A stretch of 64,000 nucleotides of DNA from Bifidobacterium reuteri DSM 23975 (lineage in GTDB: Bacteria > Actinomycetota > Actinomycetes > Actinomycetales > Bifidobacteriaceae): assembly GCF_000741695.1 (NCBI RefSeq), contig NZ_JGZK01000003.1:248001-312000 (forward strand). Reading direction: 5' to 3'. The notes beneath the pieces were generated by a model. That model ran no database searches and was not told the DNA's origin. It saw nothing but the letters and a program-made list of their open reading frames with translations. Position 1 is the stretch's first letter. Every line of letters starts with the position of its first letter. Below, piece after piece: positions 1 to 10,113 of this stretch. The position numbers and the translations under genes are program-made.

Positions 1-1158
1 GATGGCGTGGTCGTGGACGACATCCAGGATCGCACCGCCGAGATCGTCAACGCACGCGCCGAGCAGCGCAAGGCGGATCGCGCGGCCCGTGACGCCGCTC
101 GCCATCATCGCCAGATGGCCCTGTTCGACGCCGATGAGGTGAAATATGGATCGGTGGAAGCCGGTCCGGATGAGTCCGCGCCCGCCGACTCCAGTTCCGA
201 TGCCGGCAGCCCGGATTATCTCGTCGAGGCGCAGCCGGTCATCAACGACGACAATCCAGCGGTTCCCGACGTCGGTCAGATCGCAGCCGCCGAGACCGCC
301 GTCTCGGAGCCCCGCTTCGCTCGTTTCCGCCACGCAGCCGCCGAGCATGTCGCCGCACGACAGTCGGCTGAGGAGAAGGAATATTGGCGTGCCGTATTCC
401 TGCCGGGCCGCGACGTGGACAAGGTCATGGGCATCGATCTGGAGACGAACGGCACCGAACCGTACCGCACGTACATCATCGACGTGGGCTTTGAATACAT
501 GAATATGAAGTCCCCGCGCCCGGCCGACGCGCCTGTCGATTACACGTATGACAAGGATTACTATCAGGGCGGCGACGCCTATGACCAGCATCGCTTCTCG
601 TTCGGCGTGACCCCCGAGGCCGCACGGCATGGCAACCCGTTCATCATCCAGCTCACCGGCATCGATGTCAGCACACGCGTGGGTGACGAATACCCGTTGT
701 TCGACGAGGACCCCGAAGCCCAAGCAGACCTGTTGAAGCGCCTGACCTCGCAGCCATTCGTGGCGCACATGGCCACCTTCGAACACAGTTTCTTCATGCT
801 GAACGTTGCAGGCTATGCCGAGGCCTACCGTAACGGCCATGTGACCATCATCGACACACTACCGATGAGCCGCCTGTGGGATGAGGGTTCGATTCCGTGC
901 GAAGGACATCCGGACGGAGACAACACGCTCGACGCCTATGCCAAGCGGCAAGGCGCGTTGCGCGAAGATGACGCAGAACGCCATCTGGGCCTTGAGGACA
1001 CGCACATCATGCTGCTGGCGATGAAGCACCATCTGACCCAGCTCAAGGCCGAAGCGCGTGGCCCGTGGGGGCCGGACGGCAAGCCGGGCGTGGGAGGCAA
1101 GCGCATCGTCAAGCATCGCCATATCACCCGGGAGCGCCGCACCCCGATCTACGACTGA
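1..1158 (+). CDS. DEDDh-type 3'-5' exonuclease domain protein (5' end outside window)
   Basis: The reading frame is open to the left edge (codons GAT GGC precede the first in-window GTG), so this is probably the 3' part of a longer gene. The N-terminal ~120 residues are charged and low complexity. An RNase H-fold exonuclease domain follows: Exo I is the DLET motif in GIDLETNGTEPYRT, Exo II is the HMATFEHSFF segment, and Exo III is the H-x4-D of HLGLEDTH. These are the metal-binding acids of DnaQ/oligoribonuclease-like enzymes, which remove nucleotides from 3' ends. Whether the substrate is DNA or RNA cannot be told. A strong hairpin follows at 1281-1328. Confidence 0.75.
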   Translation, partial: DGVVVDDIQDRTAEIVNARAEQRKADRAARDAARHHRQMALFDADEVKYGSVEAGPDESAPADSSSDAGSPDYLVEAQPVINDDNPAVPDVGQIAAAETAVSEPRFARFRHAAAEHVAARQSAEEKEYWRAVFLPGRDVDKVMGIDLETNGTEPYRTYIIDVGFEYMNMKSPRPADAPVDYTYDKDYYQGGDAYDQHRFSFGVTPEAARHGNPFIIQLTGIDVSTRVGDEYPLFDEDPEAQADLLKRLTSQPFVAHMATFEHSFFMLNVAGYAEAYRNGHVTIIDTLPMSRLWDEGSIPCEGHPDGDNTLDAYAKRQGALREDDAERHLGLEDTHIMLLAMKHHLTQLKAEARGPWGPDGKPGVGGKRIVKHRHITRERRTPIYD

Positions 1159-1280
1159 TTGAGGACCTAGCGAGAACCGAACGCTGAGGGAGACATTCGG
1201 CGATGTCCATCGATTGCTATTGGGACACCCAATTGATGCGGCATATGGCGCACTCCCGAAGACTGGATGACCGCTGAAGA

Positions 1281-1328
1281 CAACGAGCCGGCCGATACTG
1301 CGATTACGCGGTATCGGCCGGCTCGTTG
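1281..1328. terminator. Perfect 18-bp inverted repeat between convergent genes
   Basis: Arms 1281-1298 and 1311-1328 are exact reverse complements around a 12-nt loop. The hairpin lies between the convergent exonuclease gene (+) and dtd (-). There is no clear T-tract on either side, so it may act as a bidirectional transcript-end structure rather than a classical intrinsic terminator. Confidence 0.65.
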
Positions 1329-1366
1329 TTCGTCGGTGTTCTCGCCTTATCGCGCATTGTTGCGCT

Positions 1367-1861
1367 CTACCGGCTTTCGCGTTTGTGCGGCATGTCAGTA
1401 TCGGTATCGACCACGATGGTCACCGGACCATCGTTGACCAGCCCCACGCGCATATGCGCGCCGAAACGGCCTTCCCTGACCGACACTCCCCCGGAACGCA
1501 ACGCCTCGTTGAATTTGATCCATACAAGGTCCGCATGTTCCGGCTTGCCGGCCTTGACGAAACTCGGCCGATTGCCCTTATGCACGTCACCATACAAGGT
1601 GAATTGTGAGATCGACAGGATTTCTCCGCCGATGTCCTGGAGGGAACGGTTCATTTTGCCTTGTTCGTCCTCGAAGACACGCAGGTTGAGCACCTTGTGG
1701 GCGAGCCAGGCGATTTCGGCGTCTCCGTCGGCATCGGAGACGCCAACCAGGATCATGTATCCCGGGCCGATCTGCTGCGGCTCGAATGTGGGGTCGATTG
1801 TACCCAGTTCGTTGACGACGTCCACGCTGGCGTGGCTGACCCGTTGAATCACAATACGCAT
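1367..1861 (-). CDS. dtd: D-aminoacyl-tRNA deacylase
   Basis: The 164-residue product starts MRIVIQRVSHASV, the usual N-terminus of Dtd. It contains the family motif SISQFTLYGD and a C-terminal segment with NDGPVT, which contributes the second half of the cross-subunit active site. Dtd hydrolyses D-amino acids mischarged onto tRNA in the cytoplasm. Length is normal apart from a ~15-residue basic/acidic tail. The upstream ribosome site is weak. The gene faces the exonuclease gene convergently. Confidence 0.93.
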   Translation of the reverse strand: MRIVIQRVSHASVDVVNELGTIDPTFEPQQIGPGYMILVGVSDADGDAEIAWLAHKVLNLRVFEDEQGKMNRSLQDIGGEILSISQFTLYGDVHKGNRPSFVKAGKPEHADLVWIKFNEALRSGGVSVREGRFGAHMRVGLVNDGPVTIVVDTDTDMPHKRESR

Positions 1862-1949
1862 ACGCCCGATTATGCCACTGCCGGCGTCATATCAGGCACA
1901 TGCCCCGTTCAATGATCATCGCAAGTCATCGGCGTCACCACAGGTTCAG

Positions 1950-2294
1950 TCACTGATTGAGGCTCGTGGAGATCTGCTGCTCGACACGGTCATAGGCCTG
2001 GTTGAGCAGCATATTGCCCGGCACCGTCGTCAGCAGGAACGCCAGCACGGCGACGACGATGGAGACCAATACGCCTTTGATGATGCTGACTACGATCCTG
2101 AACACCACCGCGGCCACAATCACCCCGACCACCACTGTCAGCAGGGTCTGCACTGCGCCTGGAAGCTGCCCGTACCAGAGCGCCAACCGATCCAACGCAG
2201 ACAAGTCCAGATTGCTGAGGTCGATGTTCGTCCAGTCGATACTATCCATATTCATACTCGATTCGTCCGTTGCTTTGACTTTGGCCGTATTCAT
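1950..2294 (-). CDS. Small membrane protein, function unknown
   Basis: The product has 114 residues. A polar N-terminus with a short alternating D/L pattern (residues ~18-36) is followed by a strongly hydrophobic region of two likely membrane segments (about 48-70 and 72-92) and a polar C-terminus. An AGGT ribosome site lies just ahead of the ATG. No family was recognised. It lies 88 bp upstream of dtd on the same strand, which could indicate co-transcription but is not evidence of function. Confidence 0.55.
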   Translation of the reverse strand: MNTAKVKATDESSMNMDSIDWTNIDLSNLDLSALDRLALWYGQLPGAVQTLLTVVVGVIVAAVVFRIVVSIIKGVLVSIVVAVLAFLLTTVPGNMLLNQAYDRVEQQISTSLNQ

Positions 2295-2494
2295 TATCCG
2301 ACCTATGCGGTCAGGACCGATTATGTCAGTTCGAACTGGGATATGGATCCGGAAACAGTGTCACCTGACAATTGCTTCAAAACCGCCATCCCCAGCATAT
2401 TCACGGTGTCTTATGCAACGGCCGCTCGTAACACCACACGGTATCCGAGTGTGGTTCCCGACCGAGCCGGCCTGATTCCGCACCTACTGGCGAG

Positions 2495-3688
2495 TCATGC
2501 ATCGACTCGAAGCGTCTCCTTGCTCTCGAAACGCACAGCGAACGCGATCAGCAGCAGCACCGCGGCCACAGTGAATGGCAGGCCGGCAAGTCCAGTAATG
2601 TGATAATCCATGCCCGATGCGTTCAACGCCATGCCTCCTACCAACGAGCCGACGGCATTGCCTCCGTTGAATCCGATCTGCACCGCGGCACCGCCGATGA
2701 GCTCGCCGCCTCCCTTTCCGGCATCGGCCATGAGCAGCATCTGCGGACCGTTGATGAAGAACAAGCCAAACGCAATCCAGAAGGTAAGCAAGGCGCATGT
2801 CGCAAGATTGCCTGGAACAAGGAACACCATCAGCAAGCCCGCGGCGGAAATCGACTGTCCCACTGCGGCAGTCACCGAATGAAGCCATCGATCAGCCAAA
2901 TGTCCGCCGGCGAGCCCGCCGACCACCATGCCAAAACCGGCAAGCATCATGAGCAGCGGTACAAACCGCGATTCGTATCCGCCGGTTTTCTGAAGCCACG
3001 GAGAGACGTAGCTCCACCAGCAGAACACACCGGAATTACCGACGAATACGGCGCCAAGCACCAGCCAGGGACCGGGTTTGGCGAGAAAACGGAATTGTCC
3101 GGCAAGCCCGGCATCGGGCACGGCGGCGATAAGGGGCATCCATGCCAGCGTAAGCACTATGGTCAATCCGGCACCGATGGCCAGAATGGAGAAGGCCAGA
3201 CGCCAATCAAGATATTCGGCAAGCAACGTACCGGCGGGAACGCCGAACATATTCGCGATGGTCTGGCCGGTGACCATTACGGACACCGCTTTGCCTTCCT
3301 TCCCCTTGTCGGCAAGCGCCTTGGCGATGACGGTGCCGGTGCCGAAGAAAGCGCCGTGAGGCAGGCCGGCGATGAATCGCGCGATGACAAGGACGGTGGC
3401 GTTCGGAGCCAAAGCACTCATCGCATTGCCGATCAGGGCGAGGACCATGAATAGGATCACCAGATGCTTCGGACTGCTCTTGCGGCCGAAAACAAGCATG
3501 GTGACGCCGATGCACACGCCGATAGCGTAAGCGGAGATGAAATGCCCTGCGGTCGGAATGGAGACATGCATGGCCGCAGCTGTTTCAGGCAGAATGCCCA
3601 TCATGACGAATTCCGCGGCACCAAGCACGAAGGCTCCCGCCGCAATGGACAGTAGGCTCTTTTTCACAATCCCATTCCCTGATAACAC
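2495..3688 (-). CDS. MFS transporter, DHA1 (AraJ/drug efflux) type
   Basis: A 397-residue polytopic protein with about 12 hydrophobic segments. The loop GRKSSPKHL after segment 2 and RFIAGLPHGAFFGTG in segment 4 are typical of the AraJ/CmlA-like drug:H+ antiporter group. Such proteins export sugars or small drugs by proton antiport; the substrate cannot be read from sequence. Two GTG starts are possible: at 3688 (AGGA eight bases upstream) and at 3667 (GGGA upstream), which would remove seven residues. The gene is flanked by intergenic DNA and appears monocistronic. Confidence 0.85.
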   Translation of the reverse strand: MLSGNGIVKKSLLSIAAGAFVLGAAEFVMMGILPETAAAMHVSIPTAGHFISAYAIGVCIGVTMLVFGRKSSPKHLVILFMVLALIGNAMSALAPNATVLVIARFIAGLPHGAFFGTGTVIAKALADKGKEGKAVSVMVTGQTIANMFGVPAGTLLAEYLDWRLAFSILAIGAGLTIVLTLAWMPLIAAVPDAGLAGQFRFLAKPGPWLVLGAVFVGNSGVFCWWSYVSPWLQKTGGYESRFVPLLMMLAGFGMVVGGLAGGHLADRWLHSVTAAVGQSISAAGLLMVFLVPGNLATCALLTFWIAFGLFFINGPQMLLMADAGKGGGELIGGAAVQIGFNGGNAVGSLVGGMALNASGMDYHITGLAGLPFTVAAVLLLIAFAVRFESKETLRVDA

Positions 3689-3863
3689 GTGACGTATCCT
3701 GACGATTCGGGACTACGGTATCAGACAGGTCGGGCTGGAACCACGCCTCCGGGGTTTCCGAAATGAAGGAAGTGAGGTACACGCCATCGGCACTCTATTG
3801 GCACTCTATCCTGGCCACAAACGGCCAGATACGGGCCATAATCGGCCATTTTCCAATAATCGA

Positions 3864-3920
3864 AAAACGGCGGAATTCCAAGCCCCGAGACCTCGGAAAA
3901 CGTTGGAATTCCGCCGTTTT
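3864..3920 (-). terminator. Intrinsic terminator of ychF
   Basis: Perfect 17-bp arms at 3864-3880 and 3904-3920 surround a 23-nt loop. Read on the minus strand, the stem is followed directly by a run of five T, fitting a rho-independent terminator 17 bp beyond the ychF stop. Confidence 0.85.
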
Positions 3921-3936
3921 GCAGGGGCGTCACCCC

Positions 3937-5031
3937 CTATTTCGACACGTTGAACTTGAACTCGACGATGTCGCCGTCCTGCATCACGTAGTCGCGGCCC
4001 TCCTGACGGAGCTTGCCCTCCTCCTTGATCTTGACCATGGAGCCTTCGGCGGCCACGAAATCGTCATAGGAGACGATGTCGGCCTTGATGAAGCCCTTCT
4101 CGAAGTCGGTGTGGATCACGCCGGCTGCCTGCGGGGCAGTCCAACCCTTGTGGATCTGCCAGGCGCGCACCTCCTTGACTCCTGCGGTCAGGAAGGTCTG
4201 CAGTCCGAGGATGTCGAAGCCCACGCGAGCCAGCTGGTCGAGGCCGGACTCGCTCAAACCGGCATCCGCCAGCATCTCGCGGGCGTCCGCCTCATCGAGC
4301 TCGGTGAGGTCGGCCTCGAACTGCGCGTTGAGGAACACGGCCGGTGCGGGCGCCACGGACGCGGCGAGCTTGGCCTGCAGCTCCTTGTTCTGCAGCTCGT
4401 CATCATCCACGTTGAACACGTAGATGAATGGCTTGGCGGTCATCAGATGCAGGTCGTAGACGGAGTCCTTGTCGAAGCGGCCCTCGCGCGCGGCCTTGTC
4501 CAGCGTCTCGCCGGCCTCGAGGATCTCCTTGGCCTTCTTGACAGCGTCCATGTATGCCGGCTCGATCTTCTTGCCGCGCAGATCCTTCTCGAGCTTCGGC
4601 AGCGCGTTCTCGATGGTCTGCAGGTCGGCGAGAATCAGCTCGGTGTTGATGGTGTCGATGTCGTCGGCCGGGTCGACCTTGCCATTGACGTGCACGATGT
4701 CATCGTCCACGAAGGCGCGCACGACCTCGCAGATCGCGTCGGCCTCACGGATGTTGGCCAGGAACTTGTTGCCCAGGCCCTCGCCCTCGGATGCGCCCTT
4801 GACGATGCCGGCGATATCCACGAAGGTCACCGTGGCGGGCACGATCTTCTCGGTGTTGACCAGCTTGGCGAGCACGGGCAGACGCTTGTCCGGCAACGGC
4901 ACGATGCCGGTGTTCGGCTCGATGGTGGCGAACGGGTAGTTCTCAGCGAGCACATTGTTGCGGGTCAGGGCATTGAACATGGTGGACTTGCCGACGTTCG
5001 GCAGTCCGACGATTCCGATAGTAAGAGACAT
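3937..5031 (-). CDS. ychF: YchF/OLA1-type P-loop ATPase (Obg family)
   Basis: The product has 364 residues, full length for the family. It begins [20 protein letters not shown] with the G1 loop GLPNVGKS, has the G3 region [10 protein letters not shown] and the family's altered G4 that prefers ATP over GTP, then a coiled-coil region (~130-200) and a C-terminal TGS domain ending [14 protein letters not shown]. YchF binds ribosomes and is linked to redox and stress responses in other bacteria. It lies 31 bp downstream of proC on the same strand, so pip-proC-ychF may be one transcript. Confidence 0.95.
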   Translation of the reverse strand: MSLTIGIVGLPNVGKSTMFNALTRNNVLAENYPFATIEPNTGIVPLPDKRLPVLAKLVNTEKIVPATVTFVDIAGIVKGASEGEGLGNKFLANIREADAICEVVRAFVDDDIVHVNGKVDPADDIDTINTELILADLQTIENALPKLEKDLRGKKIEPAYMDAVKKAKEILEAGETLDKAAREGRFDKDSVYDLHLMTAKPFIYVFNVDDDELQNKELQAKLAASVAPAPAVFLNAQFEADLTELDEADAREMLADAGLSESGLDQLARVGFDILGLQTFLTAGVKEVRAWQIHKGWTAPQAAGVIHTDFEKGFIKADIVSYDDFVAAEGSMVKIKEEGKLRQEGRDYVMQDGDIVEFKFNVSK

Positions 5032-5062
5032 GGTTCCCTAGCTTAGCTGTGATGGTACCCGT

Positions 5063-5884
5063 TCAGCCGACGATGGCGTCGACCGCGTCGATGACGGAAC
5101 CGCGGAAGCCGTCCTTCTCCAATTGGGCGACACCGCGGATGGTGGTACCCCCAGGCGAGCAGACGGCGTCCTTCATGGCACCTGGATGCGTCCCCGTGGC
5201 CATATACAGTGCACCCACGCCCTCGACCATCTTGGCGGCCAGGCGGTAGGCGGTGGCACGCTGCAGTCCGTACTGCACACCGGCATCTGCCAGGGCCTCG
5301 ATGTACATGTCGGTGAAGGCGGGCGCGCAGCCGGCGACCACCATGGCGATGTTCATATGTGCGGAGTCGACTCGCTCGATGAGGCTGATCGGGCCGAACA
5401 GCTGCTCGAAGGTCTCGGTTTCGGCATCGGTCAGCGTATTCGCCGATTCGGTGACCAGCACGCCCTTGCCCACTGCCATCGGCGTATTCGGAATAGTGCA
5501 CTGGAGGTGGATGTCCGGAGAGTCCGCGGAGTCGCCGTCTTCGGCGGCGAACAGATCCTGATATTTCCTCAGGTCCCAGCCGGCGGCGATGGATACGACG
5601 AGCTTGCCTGGCTTGCCAAGTTCACGGGACAACGGTTTGACGACCGATTCGATCTGGTAGGGCTTGATGGCGATGACCACCACATCGGCGGCCACGGCCA
5701 CTTCGACGGCGCTGTGCAGCGGACGGACGCCGAGCTTCGCCGCATTCTTCTCGAGCTTGTCGTAATGGGCGGCGCAGGCCACGATCTGATGGCCGCGCAC
5801 CACACCGGCGTCCACCATGCCTTGGGCGATGGCCTGTGCCATGTTGCCGTATCCGATGAAACCGATGGTGAGATTATTCGTCAT
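5063..5884 (-). CDS. proC: Pyrroline-5-carboxylate reductase
   Basis: A 273-residue enzyme catalysing the last step of proline synthesis, NAD(P)H-dependent reduction of P5C. The Rossmann nucleotide loop is IGFIGYGNMAQAI near the N-terminus. The C-terminal dimerisation domain contains the signature region AMKDAVCSPGGTTIRG. The ATG at 5884 is chosen because AAAGGAA lies six bases upstream; the longer frame to 5938 lacks a site. It sits between a prolyl aminopeptidase gene (85 bp upstream) and ychF, giving a local proline theme. Confidence 0.95.
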   Translation of the reverse strand: MTNNLTIGFIGYGNMAQAIAQGMVDAGVVRGHQIVACAAHYDKLEKNAAKLGVRPLHSAVEVAVAADVVVIAIKPYQIESVVKPLSRELGKPGKLVVSIAAGWDLRKYQDLFAAEDGDSADSPDIHLQCTIPNTPMAVGKGVLVTESANTLTDAETETFEQLFGPISLIERVDSAHMNIAMVVAGCAPAFTDMYIEALADAGVQYGLQRATAYRLAAKMVEGVGALYMATGTHPGAMKDAVCSPGGTTIRGVAQLEKDGFRGSVIDAVDAIVG

Positions 5885-5969
5885 GAAGATTCCTTTCGTT
5901 CCGCTCCCGACTCCCCTCGCATGAACGGGAGTCATCACATTGAAGCCAACTGAAAACCTTGCTGAGAGG

Positions 5970-7448
5970 TCAGAACAGTTCCTCGAGATCGCCCCTGTTC
6001 AGGGCCTCGTCCCATAGATGCTTGAATACCACGGAGCCGTGCAGACCATCGTGTTCGAACTCGTTGGTGGTCCAGTAATGGCTGTTGCCCACACGGCTCA
6101 AGGTGTCGAGCTGCATGCCGGAATCGACGTACATGTCGTCGAAGTAGACGGCAGCCTGCAACGGCACCTCGTTGCGCGCCAGCTGATCCTCGTCGTAGAT
6201 GACGCCGAACCGCGTGTCCTCCATGAGTACGTCCATGGCCGGTTTGAATGGGCGCAATGTGGACTCCTGTTCGAACATCCATGGGAACATCGCTTCGCCG
6301 GTGAAGTTCAGCGGCCGGGTCTCGGTGCCGAACTCAGGGTGACGGTCGCGCACGCGCTGCGCGGCCCAGCGGATGGGCTCGTCCATCTCACCGTTGGCGT
6401 AGATGAACTCCTGCAACGGCCAGTACAGCGGACGTGATGCGGTGGCGTTCATCACCTTGGCGAGGAATTCGTCGGAAAGGTCGGCGTCGGCGCATGAGGA
6501 GCCATCGCTGGTCAGGAAGACATCGTCAAGAATCCAATGCACCCGTTCGAAGCTGGGCTTCATGCCGAAATCGGAGCCCAGGCACTGCAGCCGTTCCACG
6601 GTCAGCGGGTCGCCGTTGGGTAGCAGTGGGAAGCCGTGGGCGGCCATGCCTGCGATCAGTCCAAGCCGGTGATCGATATCGGTTTCGGCCATCGAGCCGA
6701 GTACCGAATCATGCAATGTGTTGGTGAATTCGGTGACGTCCGCCACAGTCGGCAGTTTGTCCGCCAACGTCTCCACACGCTCCCTGTCCTGAGGATAGCG
6801 CTCGTAGAACTGTGCCGTCTTGCGGGCCATGCGCGGGAACGTGTGCTCGTAGACCTCAGTGGCGTCTGCCGGAACATGAGGGATGCCCCCGGTCGTGAAG
6901 CTGGCGATCACTCCAGCCGGGAACAGGGAGAGATAGGTCAAGGTCAGGAATCCGCCATAGCTTTGCCCCATGGTGACCCATTTGCGTCCGTCGAATTCGG
7001 TCAGGCGAAGGTGTTCGAAGTCACGCACGATCGAGTCGGCGAGGAACTTCTTGAGGAAATCGGCCTGGGCGCGGGCCGTACCGGCCGCATCACCCTCATA
7101 TGCGGCGGCGATGCGCGCCATGGCATGGGTATCGACGCGCGAGGAACGCCCGGTGCCGCGCTGGTCGGGCAGGATTACGCGGAAATGCTTGGTGGCCTCC
7201 TCGATCCAGCCGTCAGAGGCCGGGCTGTTCAGACGAGGACCGGCACCTCCCGGGCCGCCCTGCAGGAAGATCAGCAGCGGCAGATCGTCATGCACATGCT
7301 CGGGTGTGGTGACCACACGGTAGAACAGTTTGATCGTCTCGCCGTCGAAGGATTCGCCGGGAGTCTTCCCCGCCCAATCCAACGGCACATCAATGGAATG
7401 GTCCTCCATGGCGAGACCTGGCACATAGTATTTGCAAAGCAATGTCAT
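5970..7448 (-). CDS. pip: Proline iminopeptidase-like serine peptidase (S33)
   Basis: A 492-residue alpha/beta hydrolase. It has the oxyanion motif IFLQGGPGGAGPR, the DQRGTGRSS loop and the nucleophile elbow GQSYGGF, the set that marks prolyl aminopeptidases, which release N-terminal proline from peptides. The acid (D) and histidine of the triad are expected in the last 120 residues; WTTNEFEHDGLHGS is the likely histidine region. No signal peptide is present, so it should be cytoplasmic. The ATG at 7448 faces a divergent kinase gene with under 80 bp of shared promoter space. Position before proC suggests proline salvage and synthesis are co-expressed. Confidence 0.85.
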   Translation of the reverse strand: MTLLCKYYVPGLAMEDHSIDVPLDWAGKTPGESFDGETIKLFYRVVTTPEHVHDDLPLLIFLQGGPGGAGPRLNSPASDGWIEEATKHFRVILPDQRGTGRSSRVDTHAMARIAAAYEGDAAGTARAQADFLKKFLADSIVRDFEHLRLTEFDGRKWVTMGQSYGGFLTLTYLSLFPAGVIASFTTGGIPHVPADATEVYEHTFPRMARKTAQFYERYPQDRERVETLADKLPTVADVTEFTNTLHDSVLGSMAETDIDHRLGLIAGMAAHGFPLLPNGDPLTVERLQCLGSDFGMKPSFERVHWILDDVFLTSDGSSCADADLSDEFLAKVMNATASRPLYWPLQEFIYANGEMDEPIRWAAQRVRDRHPEFGTETRPLNFTGEAMFPWMFEQESTLRPFKPAMDVLMEDTRFGVIYDEDQLARNEVPLQAAVYFDDMYVDSGMQLDTLSRVGNSHYWTTNEFEHDGLHGSVVFKHLWDEALNRGDLEELF

Positions 7449-7524
7449 AGCTCACGACTCTAGCCCACAAATCAGTCCGATGGCTGATATCGGCAGGCTT
7501 TCGGACGCGTTACGCTTGCGGATT

Positions 7525-10113
7525 ATGGAATGGTTCACACGCTTGCGCAGATGGTGGGACGCCTTGCCGGGATTGGGCCGGGCGACCGGCCACACACTCG
7601 TATACGACGTCATGCTGGCTGTGGGCCTGATGTCTTTGATCACGCTGATGGCAACCAGCATAGATTCCGGCCCCGGCCTGCTGTTCAATTCCACGACGGC
7701 GATCACCGTGCTGTGGAGCCTTCCTGCGGCGGTGCCGCTTATTCTACGCCGTGTCTGGCCGGAATATGCCGCCTGGATGTATGTGGCGTTGACCTTCGCG
7801 CACCTGGTTTTCGGTCCGGCAATAGTCTTCAGCGACTTCTTCGCCCCCATCATGCTGTATTCGGTGCTGCTGTACGGCAAGGCAGCACATACGATACGGT
7901 TCGTGACGGCCGCTTGCGCGACGACCGTATTCGCCGGCCTGGTGTGGGGTGTGGCGTTCATGCTGGGGCCTATGTTCCCCGCCGCTCCATGGTCGCTTAA
8001 GGTCGATTGGGAGAGCTGGCTGCCTCACGCACTGTTTCTTCCGGCGTGTCCAGGCTACGATTCCACAGCGCAGTCCATGAGATATGGCTGCGGTGCCGCT
8101 GTCGCCATCGAAGGCGGCACCGGAGCCGCGGCGATCGGCGTATGCATGGTCAGCGTGATCATCATGGCGTTCTGGCAGCGGGCTCGCCGGACCACGCTTG
8201 ACGCCATGAGGCAGCGGAACGAGGCCCTTGAGGCCCGAAAGGCCGAGGAGGCCCGTATCGCCGCGCTGGCCGAGCGGGCGCGCATCGCACGCGACATGCA
8301 TGACGTGGTGGCGCACACCCTGTCCACGATCATCGTTCAGGCTGACGGCGGTCGATATGCCGGTGCGAACGACATCACCGTCGCCAGGACCACCATGGCG
8401 ACCATCCGGAGCGAGGCGACACGTGCCCAGCATGATATGCGACGGCTGTTCGACGTATTCGGCACCGCCGAAACGCCGCAAGGATACGCGGATATCCCGA
8501 TACTGCTCAATAAGTCGTTCAATGCTTCAATGCACGTGTCACGAACCGTCTCCGGCACGGTGCAGGAGGAACGGCTCCCCGATCACGCAGGCGAAGCGTT
8601 GTTCCGCGTGGTGCAGGAAGGACTGACCAATGCCCGCAAATACGCCGGCGCAGGCGCCCATGTCCGCATCGATGAGTCATGGACCCCGACCGATGTCACC
8701 ATCGCCATCACCGATGATGGACGCGGCGCTCAAGCGACCGAGGACGGACATGCACCGGGCTACGGGCTCATGGGGATGCGCGAACGCATCGAGGCGTTGG
8801 GCGGCAATGTCACCGCAGGACCACGGCCGAACGGCGGCTTCGCGCTGAACGCCGTTGTCCCATTGCAGACCGGAATCATCGGCACGGACTCCTCCAACGG
8901 AGAGGATTCCCCCATCGGCTCAGGCTCTCCTGCCCGTGCGGATGGATCGGATCGTCTTGCCGGCACCGATACCCGGCACACGGCATCAGATTCCCTTGAT
9001 CGAGACATCGACAGCCGTCTGCCTCGATGGTCACGGCGCTTCATCCAATGGCTGAAGCGGACAGCCGCGTCATTGCGCTCCCGCTCGTTCGACCAGGGCG
9101 ATGTCTCCGACCTCAATTGGATCGGCAGGTTGGCACGTTGGACGCAGCGGCATTATCTGCTGATGGACATCCTCGGCACCGTGATTCTGGTAGTGCTGTT
9201 CCATTCATCCACATATTACGATCTGCAGGTGCTGGCCAACGATGGCATATGGGACCCGGCCGAACACACTCTGGCGACACTGCTGACCATCGTGCTGCTG
9301 GCACCGCTGGCGTTCCGCCGGCGTTTCCCCGAGACCAGCGCTCTCGTGGTAGCTCTTCTGTCAGGCATGCAGCTGCTGTTGCCGCCATCCATCATGTCGA
9401 ATGCCGCTTTGGCGGTGAACGTGTTCGCCTTGGTATCCGTGTATTCCGCTGTACTGTACGGGCGGGAGCAGGCATGGCGTTGGGTGAGCGTTGCACTCGT
9501 GGCCGATTCCTGGCTGTACGGCATCAAACTGATGGCAGGGCGCAGCGGCACCAGTACGGTGCGCGTGTTGGCGCAAATGGTCATGCCCGACCGGTATTCG
9601 TCCGAAATCTGGACCATTGTGTTCGGCGGATTGGCTCCTGGCGGGATGGTGATGCTCGCTGGGTTCGCCTGCATCGCATCCGCCCGCTGGGTGCGGTCGA
9701 GGGGTGCGAACGCGCTGGTGCTGCAGCAGCGCGAGGAAGCGTTGCGCGCGGAGCAGGAACGTCAGAAGGTGTTGGCCGCGAATCTGGAACGGGAGCGCAT
9801 AGGCGCCGCCATGCAGGCCGAGGTATTGGCCACATTGGAGTCGGTGATCGCGCAGACTGCTGAAGGAATCGCCGCGCTCAACAGTTCGCCGGCACCTGAT
9901 GGCATGCAGATCGCCGCACTGTTCACCGCGATAGGTGCACGAGGACGCGCCGCGCTGGCGCACATGCGCGAACTGTTGACGGTGCTGCGGGAGACCGGGT
10001 TCAGCGACGAACAGCATGCAGCTCGCCGGCGCCGTTGCAATTGCGGCCGCTCGGATCGGTGGATGACCAATTGCTGCAGCGCCAACAGGCCCAGACGAAG
10101 CATGCGGATATGA
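7525..10113 (+). CDS. NarL-family sensor histidine kinase with tandem, degenerate second module and shifted C-terminus
   Basis: About 862 residues, roughly twice the usual length. Module 1 has membrane segments (~25-210), a HisKA_3 helix with phosphoacceptor H259 in ARIARDMHDVVAHTL, and a HATPase domain (EGLTNARKYAG, DDGRGA, GYGLMGMRERI). A Ser/Asp-rich linker leads to module 2: another membrane domain and a HisKA_3-like helix in which the histidine is replaced by Q764 (RERIGAAMQAEV), with no second ATPase domain. The last ~30 residues (RRRRCNCGRSD...) look out of frame; see findings. ATG 7480 is an alternative start; neither has a strong ribosome site. The response regulator gene follows at 10313. 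Confidence 0.85.
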   Translation: MEWFTRLRRWWDALPGLGRATGHTLVYDVMLAVGLMSLITLMATSIDSGPGLLFNSTTAITVLWSLPAAVPLILRRVWPEYAAWMYVALTFAHLVFGPAIVFSDFFAPIMLYSVLLYGKAAHTIRFVTAACATTVFAGLVWGVAFMLGPMFPAAPWSLKVDWESWLPHALFLPACPGYDSTAQSMRYGCGAAVAIEGGTGAAAIGVCMVSVIIMAFWQRARRTTLDAMRQRNEALEARKAEEARIAALAERARIARDMHDVVAHTLSTIIVQADGGRYAGANDITVARTTMATIRSEATRAQHDMRRLFDVFGTAETPQGYADIPILLNKSFNASMHVSRTVSGTVQEERLPDHAGEALFRVVQEGLTNARKYAGAGAHVRIDESWTPTDVTIAITDDGRGAQATEDGHAPGYGLMGMRERIEALGGNVTAGPRPNGGFALNAVVPLQTGIIGTDSSNGEDSPIGSGSPARADGSDRLAGTDTRHTASDSLDRDIDSRLPRWSRRFIQWLKRTAASLRSRSFDQGDVSDLNWIGRLARWTQRHYLLMDILGTVILVVLFHSSTYYDLQVLANDGIWDPAEHTLATLLTIVLLAPLAFRRRFPETSALVVALLSGMQLLLPPSIMSNAALAVNVFALVSVYSAVLYGREQAWRWVSVALVADSWLYGIKLMAGRSGTSTVRVLAQMVMPDRYSSEIWTIVFGGLAPGGMVMLAGFACIASARWVRSRGANALVLQQREEALRAEQERQKVLAANLERERIGAAMQAEVLATLESVIAQTAEGIAALNSSPAPDGMQIAALFTAIGARGRAALAHMRELLTVLRETGFSDEQHAARRRRCNCGRSDRWMTNCCSANRPRRSMRI

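Noticed and set aside
3763-5046. Long plus-strand open frame opposite ychF
   Set aside because: Leu/Val/His-rich translation without motifs, fully overlapped by ychF; a high-GC shadow.
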